64,000 nt of DNA, taken from positions 124,001 to 188,000 of the forward strand of contig SWBL01000021.1 of assembly GCA_024195585.1 (NCBI GenBank). The letters are read 5' to 3'. The first letter of the stretch is position 1, and each line of letters starts with the position of its first letter. This document shows positions 33,714 to 44,709 of the stretch, one piece after another. Both the position numbers and the translations under genes were made by a program. This DNA is from Aureobasidium sp. EXF-3400 (taxonomy: Eukaryota > Ascomycota > Dothideomycetes > Dothideales > Saccotheciaceae). Below the pieces are notes generated by a model. It did not search any database. It saw nothing but the letters and a program-made list of their open reading frames with translations, and was not told where the DNA came from.

Positions 33714-35000
33714 ATGCCCTTGATAATCCCCAGCATACGACTAGGAGTACACTCTGTCCGCTCATTAGCAATACGTTCCGCCGTCCACAACAGCCCCCGA
33801 GCTCGTCTATCTCTCGTCCCGCGAAGAAACATGGCAGCTGCTATCACACAAGAAGGAGTCGAGAAGGCCGCAAAGGACCCGAGCAACGGCCATACCAAGG
33901 TCAACAACTGGTCTGCACCTGGAGGTGCCGCCTATGACTTCCGCTCAGATGTCATGACTCGCCCGACCACTCGCATGCTTGAAGCCATCGCCGCAACCAC
34001 TCTCCAAGACGATGTCTTTATGGAGGATCCCACATCCAACGACCTCGAGACCTTCATTGCAGACCTCACGGGCAAGGAGGATGCACTCTTTGTCTTGTCA
34101 GGTACCATGGGCAATCAGGTTGCCTTGCGCACCCAGCTCTTGGCCCCTCCTCATGCTGTCCTCACCGACCACCGCTCCCACATTGTCCAATGGGAGGCTG
34201 GTGGTGTCGCCAGTATGTGTGGTGCTCTGATTCAGGCTGTTGTACCCGCCAATGGCAAGTACCTGACTCTGGAAGACATCAAGAAGTATGCTATTATAAG
34301 CAATGATATTCACGCTTGTCCGACAAAAGTCCTGAGTCTGGAAAACACCCTCAACGGCATCGTGACTCCCCTTGAAGAGTTCCAACGCATCAGCACTTGG
34401 GCCAAGGAGAATGGTATCCTCATGCATCTTGACGGTGCAAGACTGTGGGAGGCTGTTGCTTCTGGTGCTGGCTCTCTCAAAGACTACTGTGCTTGTTTCG
34501 ATTCCATCTCGCTCTGCTTCAGTAAAGGTCTGGGTGCACCTATCGGCAGCATACTCGTCGGAACAAAGAAGTTCCGCGAGAGAGCCCGCTGGATCAGGAA
34601 GAGCATCGGCGGTGGCTTGCGTCAAGCAGGTGTAGTCACTGCTGCCGCTCGTGTTGCTGTCGAAGACACTTATCTTGGAGGCAAGTTGGCTGCCAGCCAC
34701 GATAGAGCACGCCAGATTGCTGCCATGTGGGAAAAGCTTGGTGGCAAGACATCAAACCCTGTCGAGACCAACATGTGCTGGCTAGACCTTGACGCCGCTG
34801 GAATCAGCGTCACGGACTTCATTGCAGCCGGCGAAAAGGTTGGTCTAAGACTGGGAGGTGGTCGCCTTGTTGTACACTACCAGATCGATGAAGAAGCTGT
34901 GAAGCGTCTGGAGACCCTCATGGAAGCTGTCCTAAAGGGCAAGAAGCTCGAGGGCACAGTTGACATCGACCCTAAGGACATGAACATCAAAGTTGAATAG
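33714..35000 (+). CDS. GLY1: L-threonine aldolase (PLP enzyme)
   Basis: Single exon, 428 residues. The fold-type I aminotransferase-like core runs from DFRSDVMTRPTTRMLEA (about 78) on, with VLSGTMGNQVALR, HLDGARLWEA and the PLP-binding Lys in SLCFSKGLGAPIGS (about residue 273). It cleaves L-threonine or allo-threonine to glycine and acetaldehyde, a route to glycine in yeast (Gly1). The first 48 residues are Arg/Ser-rich and acid-free (IRLGVHSVRSLAIRS), which looks like a mitochondrial presequence; an internal Met at 33831 would give a cytosolic form lacking it. The gene ends 15 bases before the stop codon of the convergent oxidoreductase gene. Confidence 0.92.
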   Translation: MPLIIPSIRLGVHSVRSLAIRSAVHNSPRARLSLVPRRNMAAAITQEGVEKAAKDPSNGHTKVNNWSAPGGAAYDFRSDVMTRPTTRMLEAIAATTLQDDVFMEDPTSNDLETFIADLTGKEDALFVLSGTMGNQVALRTQLLAPPHAVLTDHRSHIVQWEAGGVASMCGALIQAVVPANGKYLTLEDIKKYAIISNDIHACPTKVLSLENTLNGIVTPLEEFQRISTWAKENGILMHLDGARLWEAVASGAGSLKDYCACFDSISLCFSKGLGAPIGSILVGTKKFRERARWIRKSIGGGLRQAGVVTAAARVAVEDTYLGGKLAASHDRARQIAAMWEKLGGKTSNPVETNMCWLDLDAAGISVTDFIAAGEKVGLRLGGGRLVVHYQIDEEAVKRLETLMEAVLKGKKLEGTVDIDPKDMNIKVE

Positions 35001-35015
35001 TTTGCGTCTACCAGA

Positions 35016-36156
35016 TTATGATACATAGCCATCTGCTGAACCAACCTTGACTATTACTTTCCCTCTTGCTCGTCCACTATTCAGCTTCGCAAAAGCTTCC
35101 GCTACCTGATCAAACTCCCATGTGCTGTCGACAATGATCTTGTCACGGTCTAAACTCGACGTCTCTTCCAACCACTCTTTGCGGAACTCTAGGTTGACAC
35201 AGTCGTAACTCTTGCCTACACCTACCCTTCCAAGCAACGTTCTAATCACCATCTTGGGATTCCAAAGATATATCGCTGCTCCACCCATGCTGTCACGACC
35301 AGTCTTGTCACCTACAATGGTGACATATCTCTTTGCTAGTCCTAGGCATGATGTTCCGCCAACACAATCGATGATGGCTGCTGGGTCGAATTGTTGAACA
35401 GCCTGTGCCACGTCATTCGTATTGTAGTCAACAACGGATGTAGCACCCATGGACTTAACAAAGTCGATATTACGGGAGGAGCATGTGGTGAGCACTTCCC
35501 ACCCTCGCTTGCTGGCAAGTTGGAGTACGAACATGCCCACAGCAGAACTTCCTCCAAGCACAACTAGACGCCCATCAGTCTGAATATGAGATTCGACGTT
35601 TGCGATCGTTGTGCGGGCTATGCCTATTAGCAAGATCACTATTTCGCTAGATGAGGTTGAAAGCACCTGTTAACCAGACCAATGGCAGAGCAGCAGCCTG
35701 TTCCCAACTCAAATCTTGCGACTTCTTTATCACAATGCCGGATTTTGTGTTCACAGAGATAACATCTTGAAGCGTGCCACCTGTGAGTGTGAAAGTGATT
35801 CCGTAAACCTGTCGATTGTATCAACAATTATTCATCCACAGAACCAAATAGTATATGTAGAATCTCACTTCATCACCAACGTCAAATCCACTACTCTTGC
35901 CAGCAGCTTCGACGATACCAGAAAAATCCTCACCAATACCCTTGTCAGAAGGTACAATTGATCCAGGAAGATACTTCCAGAATGGTAGATTCATCAATTG
36001 GATATCCACAGGGTTGAGCGCTGCTGCCTTGACCCGGACATGGACCTCTCTCGCCGCTGGGATCGGAGGCGATGCCAGAGTCGATCTGTGAAGAGCTTTG
36101 GGATATCCCTCATGGGTGTACGTCCATGCTCGGATGTGTTTGACTGCCGAGGCCAT
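35016..36156 (-). CDS. MDR-family (quinone-oxidoreductase-like) NAD(P)H-dependent reductase
   Basis: Exons 35869..36156, 35667..35808 and 35016..35623 on the minus strand encode 345 residues. The N-terminal GroES-like domain has VRVKAAALNPVDIQL and GEDFSGIVEAAG. The Rossmann fold has LVVLGGSSAVGMFVLQLA, an A/GxxxxG nucleotide-binding loop typical of the zinc-less QOR/zeta-crystallin branch. The catalytic-zinc Cys of classical alcohol dehydrogenases is absent. The substrate is probably an enone, quinone or similar. The second intron is only 43 bases, yet the frame is exact and the junction restores VWLTGIARTTIA. The gene is tail-to-tail with threonine aldolase. Confidence 0.85.
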
Positions 36157-36814
36157 TTTGTTGTTGGATTGTCACGGAGGAGGTCAACTCAAGCAGAAAT
36201 GATCTGCGAGATCAACCATACCGCCAAAGAGCGGGGGAAATAACGAGCTGCGTGGCTCTGTCGGATCCCATCCACTCCGTGTTGAAACATATCCGAACAC
36301 ACCTGTAGTCTTGCTTGCTATGAGGTCAATTACAACAGGCTAAAGCAAAATTATCGTGAACAAGAAAGAAATCCAGTCGGAACCAGGTCTGACAGTGTGC
36401 GGAGTAAGTGCTGGAAGATTCGTCCTTGGCCAACTGAATCTACACATAAAACGACCATTCTAATGATAGCGATGCGACCTGAATTCGCATTTCGTGAAGG
36501 CTTGCAGTTATTCGCAAGTCGAACTTCTTCCAGATGTCATGGTTGTTCAAACCCCCGAGATCCTCGGCACAGTCAACGGCTGGCCGCAAACAAGGTTTGA
36601 CACGCAAGGGCTACCCCTCGATCAGACCCCTATGACCGACACATGTACAAATCTTTATATCAATTGCTGGTCGTACAAGAAACTCTTATATCAGAACCAA
36701 AGTACCATTGTTCAACTCCTCTGTATCTCTCATATACTCGGTGGCAACTGGCCAATTCATCTGAGAAATTTCTCTCTACTCCAAGACAATCGCCCCCAAA
36801 TAACCACTTGAACC
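36157..36814. other. Divergent promoter region of the reductase and monooxygenase genes
   Basis: About 660 bases between divergent starts. TATA-like words (CTTTATATC at 36653, CTTATATC at 36685) lie 120-160 bases before the monooxygenase ATG. No ORF of note. Confidence 0.45.
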
Positions 36815-38345
36815 ATGGCTACCAAGAACGACGATCCAAACTTTTATGACTGCCTGGTCATTGGAGCTGGTATATCGGGCATCAATGTGGCATATCGATT
36901 GCAAGAACAATCGCCTAACCAGTCATACGCAATCATAGAGGCTCGAGACTCGCTCGGTGGCACATGGGATCTGTTCCGTTATCCTGGAATTCGCAGCGAT
37001 TCGGACATGTACACATTCGGTTTCGAGTTCTATCCATGGAAGGAATACCGCACGATGGCTGATGGAGCGTCTATCAAGCAGTACTTGAATGATGCTGCAA
37101 CCACTTTCGGAATTGACAAACACATCCGCTACCGTCATAAAGTTTTGTCTGCAAACTGGTCCACGGATCAACAAAACTGGAGTTTCAAGGTTGACTCACC
37201 AGAGGGTCAAAAGAACATGCGCTCCCGCTTTGTTGTGTTCTGCACAGGATACTACGATTTCAACGAAGCAATGCCTGCTACAATTCCTGGAATCGAGAAC
37301 TTCCAAGGAAAAGTCATCCACCCACAGTTCTGGCCCGAGGACTTGGACTACGCTAACAAAGACGTCGTAATTGTGAGTAAGCTCGTGTTGCGTGTGTGAA
37401 CTCATACTGACAGAAGGTTGCTTCCAGGTCGGTAGTGGAGCTACTGCTGTAACCCTCCTTCCCAACATAGCCAAGAAGACAAATAACGTCATAATGCTTC
37501 AGCGAAGTCCGACGTATATTGCTGCAGTTCCTCAGAGAGATAACCTCTCATACTGGCCTGCTAGGTTCCTGCCTCTCAGTTGGACTTCAAAGCTTAGACG
37601 TTTCCAGTTCTTAGTCTTGCCGTTTCTCTTCTTCAAGTTCTGCAAAGCATTCCCTGATCGCGCCAGGAAACTTCTGCAGAAGGGAGCTGCGTCTCAACTC
37701 CCGGCAGGCTATCCTATAAAGCCCAACTTCGATCCAAGCTACGGGCCATGGGACCAGCGACTATGTGCTTCCCCGGATGGAGATTTCTATAAAGCCATCA
37801 AAGATGGACAAGCTGAGGTACTGACGGCTCATATAAAGCAAGTCACAGAAAAGAGCATCCATCTCGAAGGCTCTGATCGTGTCCTGACCCCCGATATAAT
37901 CGTCACCGCCACCGGCTTGAAACTCATCATGGCAGGAGGTGCTACGTTGTCTGTCGATAACGAACCGGTTGAGATACCACAGAAGCATCTTTGGAAGGGT
38001 GCCATGATCGAGGACGTCCCCAACGCTGCTATAGTTCTTGGTTACACGAATGCGTCCTGGACTCTAGGCTCAGATGCAACGGCGCAGTTTGTCACTCGTC
38101 TCTTGAATCACATGGAGAAGAACGGCCTGTCGCAAGCAGTGCCTAGAGTGGACCAGAACTCTGGTATGCAAGATCAGTCGGTTCTCAATCTCAGCTCGAC
38201 ATACATTGTGAAAGCAGAGGGCAATCTTCCCAAGGCAGGAAACAAAGCACCATGGCTTCCGCGATCCAACTACTTGAGGGATCTTTGGGAGATGAAGTTT
38301 GGCAGTATCACGCACGACATGCAATTTTCGAGGATCTCCACATAG
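36815..38345 (+). CDS. Flavin-containing monooxygenase of Baeyer-Villiger type
   Basis: Exons 36815..37372 and 37428..38345 encode 491 residues. The FAD-binding loop is GAGISG (about 17-22), followed by GGTWDLFRYPGIRSDSDM, a signature of BVMO and class B monooxygenases. The BVMO fingerprint FxGxxxHxxxW is present as FQGKVIHPQFWP (about 164-175). A second Rossmann loop, VGSGATAVT, should bind NADPH. The size is close to EtaA-like bacterial and fungal enzymes. It inserts oxygen into ketones or oxidises S/N centres; the natural substrate is unknown. A C2H2/fungal_trans regulator follows in the same direction about 430 bases downstream. Confidence 0.92.
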
Positions 38346-38771
38346 ACTGTGGATCTTCATGTGCTTGCCAGGTTGATCTGCCCCTTTTTGGTAGCTCTAT
38401 TAAATATGTATAATTATGGTTGACAGATGACCTGATTGACCAATCAAAACTAAGATCTCCCTCGGCACATTCGGGCCGATCGACCTTGTAAAGTCCGCTG
38501 CCACTGACGGGCTTCACCTTAGACTCGCCGCTGCTGCTTTGCTCATCGAACTCGAACTTCTTGTCAAATCTTGATTATCTCATCTCAGGACCGTGTGGTC
38601 TTTTGCGTACATTGCTGAATTGTGGAAAATACAGCAAGTCTCACCGATATCCGATCCAGGGCTCAAAGTGAGTGGGGCGCGCGGGGTTCATCCACATTCA
38701 AGCCGTGCAAGACAACCCTGACTGTGGGCCGAGAAGCTTGAGAGCGTGATTCCCGTCTACGTGTACGAGGT
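38346..38771. other. Intergenic region
   Basis: 3' end of the monooxygenase gene and promoter of the regulator. Nothing else is visible. Confidence 0.45.
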
Positions 38772-41700
38772 ATGGTTTTGCGAAGATGCTCGATATGCGA
38801 TCGAAACTTCACCAAGGTTCGAATACAAAGAATAAAACTCTCTCGCGTCTTCGCTAATAAAGTCGCAGGCCGAACACTACCTCCGGCACCAGAGGTCTCG
38901 TGAGTTTTGGATGTGAACGAATACATGGCACGTCTGACTGTCATGATTAGATACGAAAGAGCGACCCTATGAGTGTGTGACATGTAAGAAACGCTTCTCG
39001 CGCAGGTAGGTAACCAAGCTGTTGAGGCGCAACCGCTGTATTGACATTATCGCCCAGTGATGTGCTCTTTCGACACAGCAAGCTGCATAACCAACAGGCG
39101 TCCGACGATCGTGGAGATCCAACGAATCCCTCAATTGGAGCCACCAACGCATCGCCCTCAAACGGATCCATGGTACCTATTCTGGAAGAAGGAATGAATC
39201 CACATGTCTCCTTCAACCGTCCGGAACGACCGAACTTTGCTCAACAGCAACCCTACGCTGATACCAATCTGGGGCACTCTCGTCACATGTCTATGCCTGA
39301 CATATCTCTGGTCCATCAACAATATAATATGAGCCCACAAAATCATGGTCCCATGCCTCAACTTACACCATCACACACCTATGCTGGGCCCGAGTTCACA
39401 CCAGTACAAGAATTCACGCCGACTGTCTCAACACCCGCAATACCATCTCACGCATATGACCCGCAACTGGTATCAATGGACCATACTCATATGGATGGTT
39501 TGATGTCAGGGCCCTTTGGAGTGGGCGGCATGCCTCTAAATTCACCGGGACAGTCTCAAGACATGTTACAATTCTGGCTAGCACAAGCGGATAGTGATTT
39601 GGGATACGGTTCCATGACCTTGCCGGACATAACCAGCAATCCGTATACACCTGACCATAAATATGGATCGGCACATCCACCTGTACATCGAGCCGCAACA
39701 TCAGAGACCAGCGATACAGCATCAACAGGTAACATACCAAATGAGCGATTTGCACGGGTCGAGAGTTGTTGGTTGGCCAAGAACAATGGCAACCATCATC
39801 TCGCCCCATCACTCTGGTCTGATATCGTGCGAAGCCCGGGGCCAAACTTGTTTTCTGTTGGTGTCCCGCAGACTCGAGAAAGGTCAGAGGGTCGCTGGGG
39901 CGTGAACGCAGCATTGCGCTCTCAATTAGAAGCCGAGTTCGGCCATGTGCTCCATCCTGTAGGTTCTTCCGCGAAACGGCCTGGGAACTTTCCTCCTGCG
40001 GAGGTACTGGAGATATGCTTGGATCATTACTTTCGCCGTTTCCATCCGATTGCTCCTTTCATCCATGTTCCATCCTTCGACGCTTCGAACACTCCTCTTC
40101 CTTTACTGTACGCCATGTGTATGCTTGGGCTTAGCGTGTTGGAATCGAGCAATGGCGGTAATTTTATTTCTAATGCTTTCACAGTAAGTATCACCCATGT
40201 CTCACTAGCTCATATTAATGCGGTGGATCAATATCCTGCTGATCAAGTGCACTTTGCTGACTCCAGCCAGAACTTGTTGCAAAAAGTACATAACGATTTA
40301 GCACTCGACGCGATCAATCCCTCGGCTCCGCATGCCCGTTTGGCCATTTTCGCGGCTGGCTTTTTGACATTGTGTCTAGCTGGATTCTCAGGAGTACTTC
40401 AGTCAATAGATCTTCATATGTGACCGAATGCTGATAAGACTCATAGGATCCAGACCGATTAGCGCAGTCACAGACCCTCTACGCAACGTTGATAGCTGTA
40501 AGTTTTGGAGGTCAAACTGCAAGACATGATTGACTGACCGAATCATAGACAGCACAGAGGCAGGGACTATTCTGTGCCGACGAAATCGATCTCGAAGACA
40601 CGATCACTAACACCGGTGATGAGAATCTGCGATGGCTAACCTGGGCTCGTGTTGAAAGTGCCAAAAGGTGACACAAAGTTCGTGTTTTTTCTGTTTTCTC
40701 ATGCTAATCAGGACTTCAACAGACTCATCGTAGCGTTATTGACCGCCGATTGGTGGTTCTCTGCGAATTCTTCTGTCAGCCCGGCGATACGGCCAGAGAC
40801 ACTTCAGCTACAATTACCTTGCGACGACATTCTGTTTAGTGCCGAATCTACACAGAGGTGGACCCAGCTGCAACATATGGGCAAAAGGATATCCATGCCG
40901 ATGATCAAGCCTCGGACATTCAATCTCGAGGGAGCTTTGGACCCGATCATATTGCTTGACCCTCCTTTGGATGCTCCTGGACAGTACACTCTACTCTCCG
41001 CTATAAAGCTTTGCGTATGCGATGCTCAACATCGACACTTCTTGCCTACGGACGAGTGGGATAGACATGATCACTTGATACCATGGGAGACGTACCAAGA
41101 CGATCTGAGAGCGCGATCTCTGGTGCAGACTACACTGGCACTTGCACCTGTGATAACAGGCTCGGCCAAGACTGCCGACCTCAACTCTCTTCTCTTGTGG
41201 CACAATTTGTGCTTGACCTTGAATGCCAACATGCAGATATTCGAACTTGCAGCAGGTCGAGCGGGCGCCGGTCCAGCTGGCAAAGCTCTCGCAGACGTGG
41301 AAGATTGGGCTCGCACGTCTTCCGCACGCCGTGCTTGTGTACATGCTGCACAATCTTTCAAACTGCTTAGCAACCGCAAAGTCTCGGAAAGCATCACACT
41401 CAACTCCATGTCAGCACTGTTTTGCTCTGCTCTTGTTCTCGGTCTATACCTGTTCACAGTACCGAGTTCTGGATCTGAGGGCGCACATCCGGTGTACGAG
41501 TTGATGGATGATGTCGACTGGACTGTCGTTGGAAACGCAGGTATGGCGGAAAGTTCCCCTGGGAATAGCCCAGGCATGATGTTCGAGTCTTCACATGCTT
41601 CGAATGTCACTCGCACGTTTATCGAAACAGGTGGCCCTGTCTCAATCAATGGCGTCGTTGCTACCAGTGGATTCCAGACTGCGAGACGTACGCTGTTGGA

Positions 41701-41797
41701 CTTTGCACATTTGATGGATGGTATCGGAACGTGGAAACCACGGAATCTGTCACGCATTCTGCATATCATGTCTGATGTGTTGGAAGAGTCTCTCTAA
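38772..41797 (+). CDS. C2H2 zinc-finger regulator with fungal-specific transcription factor domain
   Basis: Seven exons (38772..38816, 38869..38899, 38951..39005, 39058..40393, 40447..40497, 40549..40667, 40723..41797) encode 903 residues in one frame. Two adjacent C2H2 fingers open the protein: CSICDRNFTKAEHYLRHQ then ECVTCKKRFSRSDVLFRH, joined by RSHTKERPY, the classic inter-finger linker. Three introns interrupt the finger region, and one exon there is only 31 bases. A Gln/Pro/His-rich linker leads to a fungal_trans-type helical domain (about 360-700; LEICLDHYFRRFHPIAPFIH, LLYAMCMLGLS, ESAKRLIVALLTADWWFS). Such proteins are usually cluster- or pathway-specific regulators. The retained segment after NAFT at 40184, which begins with a good donor GTAAGT, is kept because no acceptor restores frame. 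Confidence 0.85.
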
Positions 41798-41827
41798 AAA
41801 GTTATTAGTCTACGAATAATTGATGTG

Positions 41828-41833
41828 AATAAA
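41828..41833 (+). terminator. Candidate polyadenylation signal AATAAA
   Basis: AATAAA lies 31 bases after the regulator stop codon, inside the 64-base gap to the convergent deacetylase-like gene. Confidence 0.35.
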
Positions 41834-41861
41834 TTTGATGGCAATCATACTCGTATCGAGG

Positions 41862-42725
41862 CTAGTTCTTCTTCCACTCTGCCTTGTCCCAGCCGGGATC
41901 GTTGCCAAATGCCTCGGGATTCTTGTGGATCCAGTCTGCGACATCCTTGCACTGAGCTACCCAAGCCTCCTCCTTCTTGCTTACAATGTGTTCGAGAACT
42001 TCTTCCATGACCTTCAACTTTTCGTCCTCGGTCTGTAAGAAAGGATGAAACAGTAAAGCTAGGTAACCTCCTGATTCCACAACCTCGTCTATCCTCTTGA
42101 ACAGACGATCCTTCAAGACTTGTGGTGATAACGCCTCTTCGGTGTCGCCTTTGCCTTTTCTCAATGCCGCTGTCGAGGCCATATAGAAGTATGCATCGAT
42201 ACTCTCCCATTGGAACGGCACCATTGCAATACCGTCCACCAAAGCTGGACGCTCAGCTGCTGGGGAAAGATAGTTCATCCCCTTCTGCTTCATCAAACCC
42301 AATGTGCGATCGGTGACCAGCCCACCCGGCGGTCTAAAGCCCTTGTAATGCACACCAATAGCCTCCGCGCCCTTGACACTCTTGTCCAAATTCCCCACCT
42401 CGGTCTCTGCATCAAGATTTTTCCAGACTTCATGCTGGTAGGCGTGGAAGCCAATCTCATGGCCTCGTTTCTGAACATGTTGGATTGTGTCCGTGTAAAC
42501 AGGGCAATTCCAGCCTTCGACGAAATAAGTGGCTGGGATGTGGTATTTGTCGAGCAAGTCAAGCATCAAGGGCAGTTTCTCGGTCACTGAGTAGTGCGAG
42601 CCTATTGGCTTGTCTTTGGGCCAGAGACCACGGTTCAGGTCGGCGGCTTCGCCCATGTTGTCCATGGTCAAGGTGATACAGGCGCGTTTACCATTTGGCC
42701 AGGGATATGCTTGGGTTGTGCTCAT
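41862..42725 (-). CDS. Polysaccharide deacetylase-fold (CE4) enzyme
   Basis: Single exon, 287 residues, starting MSTTQAYPWPNGKRACITL. The NodB/CE4 motifs are visible: TMDNMGEA (motif 1, metal Asp position), GHEIGFHAYQHEVW (motif 2, two metal His), FRPPGG (motif 3, RxPxG) and YLALLFHPF near the end (motif with His). There is no signal peptide, so the enzyme is probably cytosolic, unlike secreted chitin deacetylases. Cytosolic members of this group include allantoinase-like and amide-hydrolysing enzymes, so the substrate may be a small metabolite. An upstream in-frame ATG (42827) would add 34 residues of no clear character and was not used. Confidence 0.85.
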   Translation of the reverse strand: MSTTQAYPWPNGKRACITLTMDNMGEAADLNRGLWPKDKPIGSHYSVTEKLPLMLDLLDKYHIPATYFVEGWNCPVYTDTIQHVQKRGHEIGFHAYQHEVWKNLDAETEVGNLDKSVKGAEAIGVHYKGFRPPGGLVTDRTLGLMKQKGMNYLSPAAERPALVDGIAMVPFQWESIDAYFYMASTAALRKGKGDTEEALSPQVLKDRLFKRIDEVVESGGYLALLFHPFLQTEDEKLKVMEEVLEHIVSKKEEAWVAQCKDVADWIHKNPEAFGNDPGWDKAEWKKN

Positions 42726-43517
42726 GATGGATAGTCTTGGTTGTTCGTGTAAAGCGTAGAAGCGAGCTTGAAATTTTTGAAATTCGAAAGACGTTTGGGG
42801 TTTGCAACGTCTTGACCAGCAAAACATACAGATCTCAGGTTGATTAGGAATTACGGTTTCGAGTGGACGTCGCTGCCGTAAGAGGAGGTGGAGAAGTTGT
42901 GGTGGTGACGTTTTGGAAGGAACTGCCGAATGTGGGGCCTTCTTGCTTCAGAGCTGTTGTACAACTCCGATATCTTGTTTGCTTACCTTCCTATACCGTC
43001 GCGATTGGACGGACAAATAGTGCTTCTCTATTCCTGTTCTATCACATTTGTGTCTTCTAGGCTGTTGAAAATACACGCCTGTGCGATTAATAGCTTACAC
43101 CTCGGGACGCGACTCGAGCTCGTATCGGTAGGACGCTTACGTCCGTGATCAACACCTCCCTTTTCGCGAGGGCTTTCTTATACACGACCATCATGGTACC
43201 ATTGGAGAATATCTCGAGATACATGACTGCTCTTTCCAGTCTGCGGTCGGCCGTCAGGTAGGTCAAACACCTCGAAGCACGTCCATATAGGAGTTATCGT
43301 GCTCGGCTGCATCTTCCTCATAAGCGCCGCCAAGAACCTGCAGCAGCAATCTATCACCACAAGTTTTGGTGACCCAAGCAGTCGGTATGCAGCTCGGCTC
43401 ACATCCAGCGCCTGGCACTCGGTAGGATAGATAAACCCTTGCTTTGGGACCCCTCCTCGGTTCACTCTCCTCCATCTTCTCGAACACCTTCCTCTACATC
43501 AAGAGTTGCAAGATACG
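42726..43517. other. Divergent promoter region
   Basis: About 790 bases between divergent starts of the deacetylase-like and MetE-like genes. A GATAGATAAA word around 43427 lies close to the MetE-like start. No credible ORF. Confidence 0.45.
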
Positions 43518-44613
43518 ATGTCTACAAAAAAGTCTCACGTCAAGGGTGTCCTATTGGTGGGCAGTGTGCCTGGTAACGACACTGAAGATGTCTTGCGCAG
43601 AATTGCTCCAGCGCTGGGAAGCCGTCTGAAGTATATCCCCGATGGAGAGACTGGCCAACGCAACTTCTTCATTGGATGGCAGATGTACAAGGTATGTACT
43701 TTGTGATCGAGACCACTCGGCTTTACTGACGGACATGACACTCAAGTTTGGTGCTTTCCCCGAGGTCGTTAGTCAATTTGGCCAGAACGGCAAGTTTGAG
43801 GACACCCCTGTGCCAGAGGAGAAGATCAAAGAAGCAGCCGAAAAGCTCGAGGGCATGTCGACAGATTACGATACCGCAGCCCTCGAGTCTTACCCAGTGT
43901 TCAAGAAGTTGAAGGAAGAAGGAGTTATCCCCAAGGATGTCAAGTTCCAGGTCTGCTTGCCTTCGCCATTGACATTCGTATCGCCGTTCATCGTGGGAGA
44001 CTACAAGACTGCAATCGAGCCCGTCTACGAACGCGCTATTCTAAGAGCTGTGGAGAATGTCACCAAGAACATTCCAGAGCATGAACTGGCTATCCAATGG
44101 GATGTTCCTCTTGAATTCGCTTTGCTAGAGGGTGTCTGGGTAGAGCCCTGGTTCTCTCCTCTCAAGCAAGGAATTCTAGACCGCTGGTTCAAGTTGACTG
44201 AAGCTGTCAACCCAGCCATTGACATGGGTTTCCATTTCTGCTACGGCGATATCGGTCATCAACACTTTACTCAGCCTAAGGACATGGGTGTGATGGTCGA
44301 TATGGCCAAGGAGCTTCTGAGTCTGGTCAAGAGACGTATCGACTACATCCATATGCCTGTACCCAAGGATAGAGATGATGCAGCATACTTTGCTTCCTTG
44401 AAGGATTTGCAAGCAGTCAGGGGTGAGACGGACATTTATCTTGGTCTTGTTCACACAGACGACTTGGAAGGCACGCAGCGTAGGATCAAGGCGGCTTCAG
44501 AGGTGCTTGACAGCTTTGGCGTTGCGACTGAGTGTGGCTGGGGAAGAACGTCCGCGGAAGAGATTGGTTCGATTGTTCAGATCTTGAATGACGTCTCGGA
44601 AGAGAATGCTTAG
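43518..44613 (+). CDS. Stand-alone MetE-like (cobalamin-independent methionine synthase C-domain / UROD fold) protein
   Basis: Exons 43518..43691 and 43747..44613 encode 346 residues. It opens VKGVLLVGSVPGNDTEDV and has a TIM-barrel sequence with QWDVPLEFALLEG, GFHFCYGD (about 219-226) and ATECGWGR (about 319-326). In MetE, zinc is held by a His-x-Cys pair, a Glu and a later Cys; the HFC and ECGWGR motifs keep the first pair and the last Cys. It is about half the length of full methionine synthase (750 residues), so it lacks the N-terminal domain. Fungal members of this group are uncharacterised. Methyl transfer onto a thiol or a decarboxylase-like reaction are both possible. The intron follows MYK in phase 0. 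Confidence 0.8.
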
Positions 44614-44657
44614 ATTGCCTAGGTTCTTGGAGTGGAAGTTTGAAAGCTTTAGATCGG
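44586..44657 (+). repeat. Copy A of a duplicated MetE-like gene tail
   Basis: The last 28 coding bases, stop codon and following 3' sequence of the MetE-like gene are repeated at 46479-46550. By eye about nine bases in ten agree over 72 positions without gaps. Confidence 0.85.
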
Positions 44658-44709
44658 AGGAGATGTTTGTATTTGTCGTTCGGCATAATTGGAAGCAGAT
44701 TCACACATA

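Noticed and set aside
34098..34700. 200-codon minus-strand ORF inside threonine aldolase
   Set aside because: Antisense shadow of a highly conserved coding region with no independent features.
40184..40266. Possible intron with a GTAAGT donor and a GACTCCAG acceptor in the C2H2 regulator
   Set aside because: Removal shifts the frame into an early stop; the unspliced frame continues to the next well-supported intron.
41071..41769. 232-codon minus-strand ORF inside the C2H2/fungal_trans gene
   Set aside because: Antisense shadow; the plus strand encodes a clear fungal regulatory domain there.
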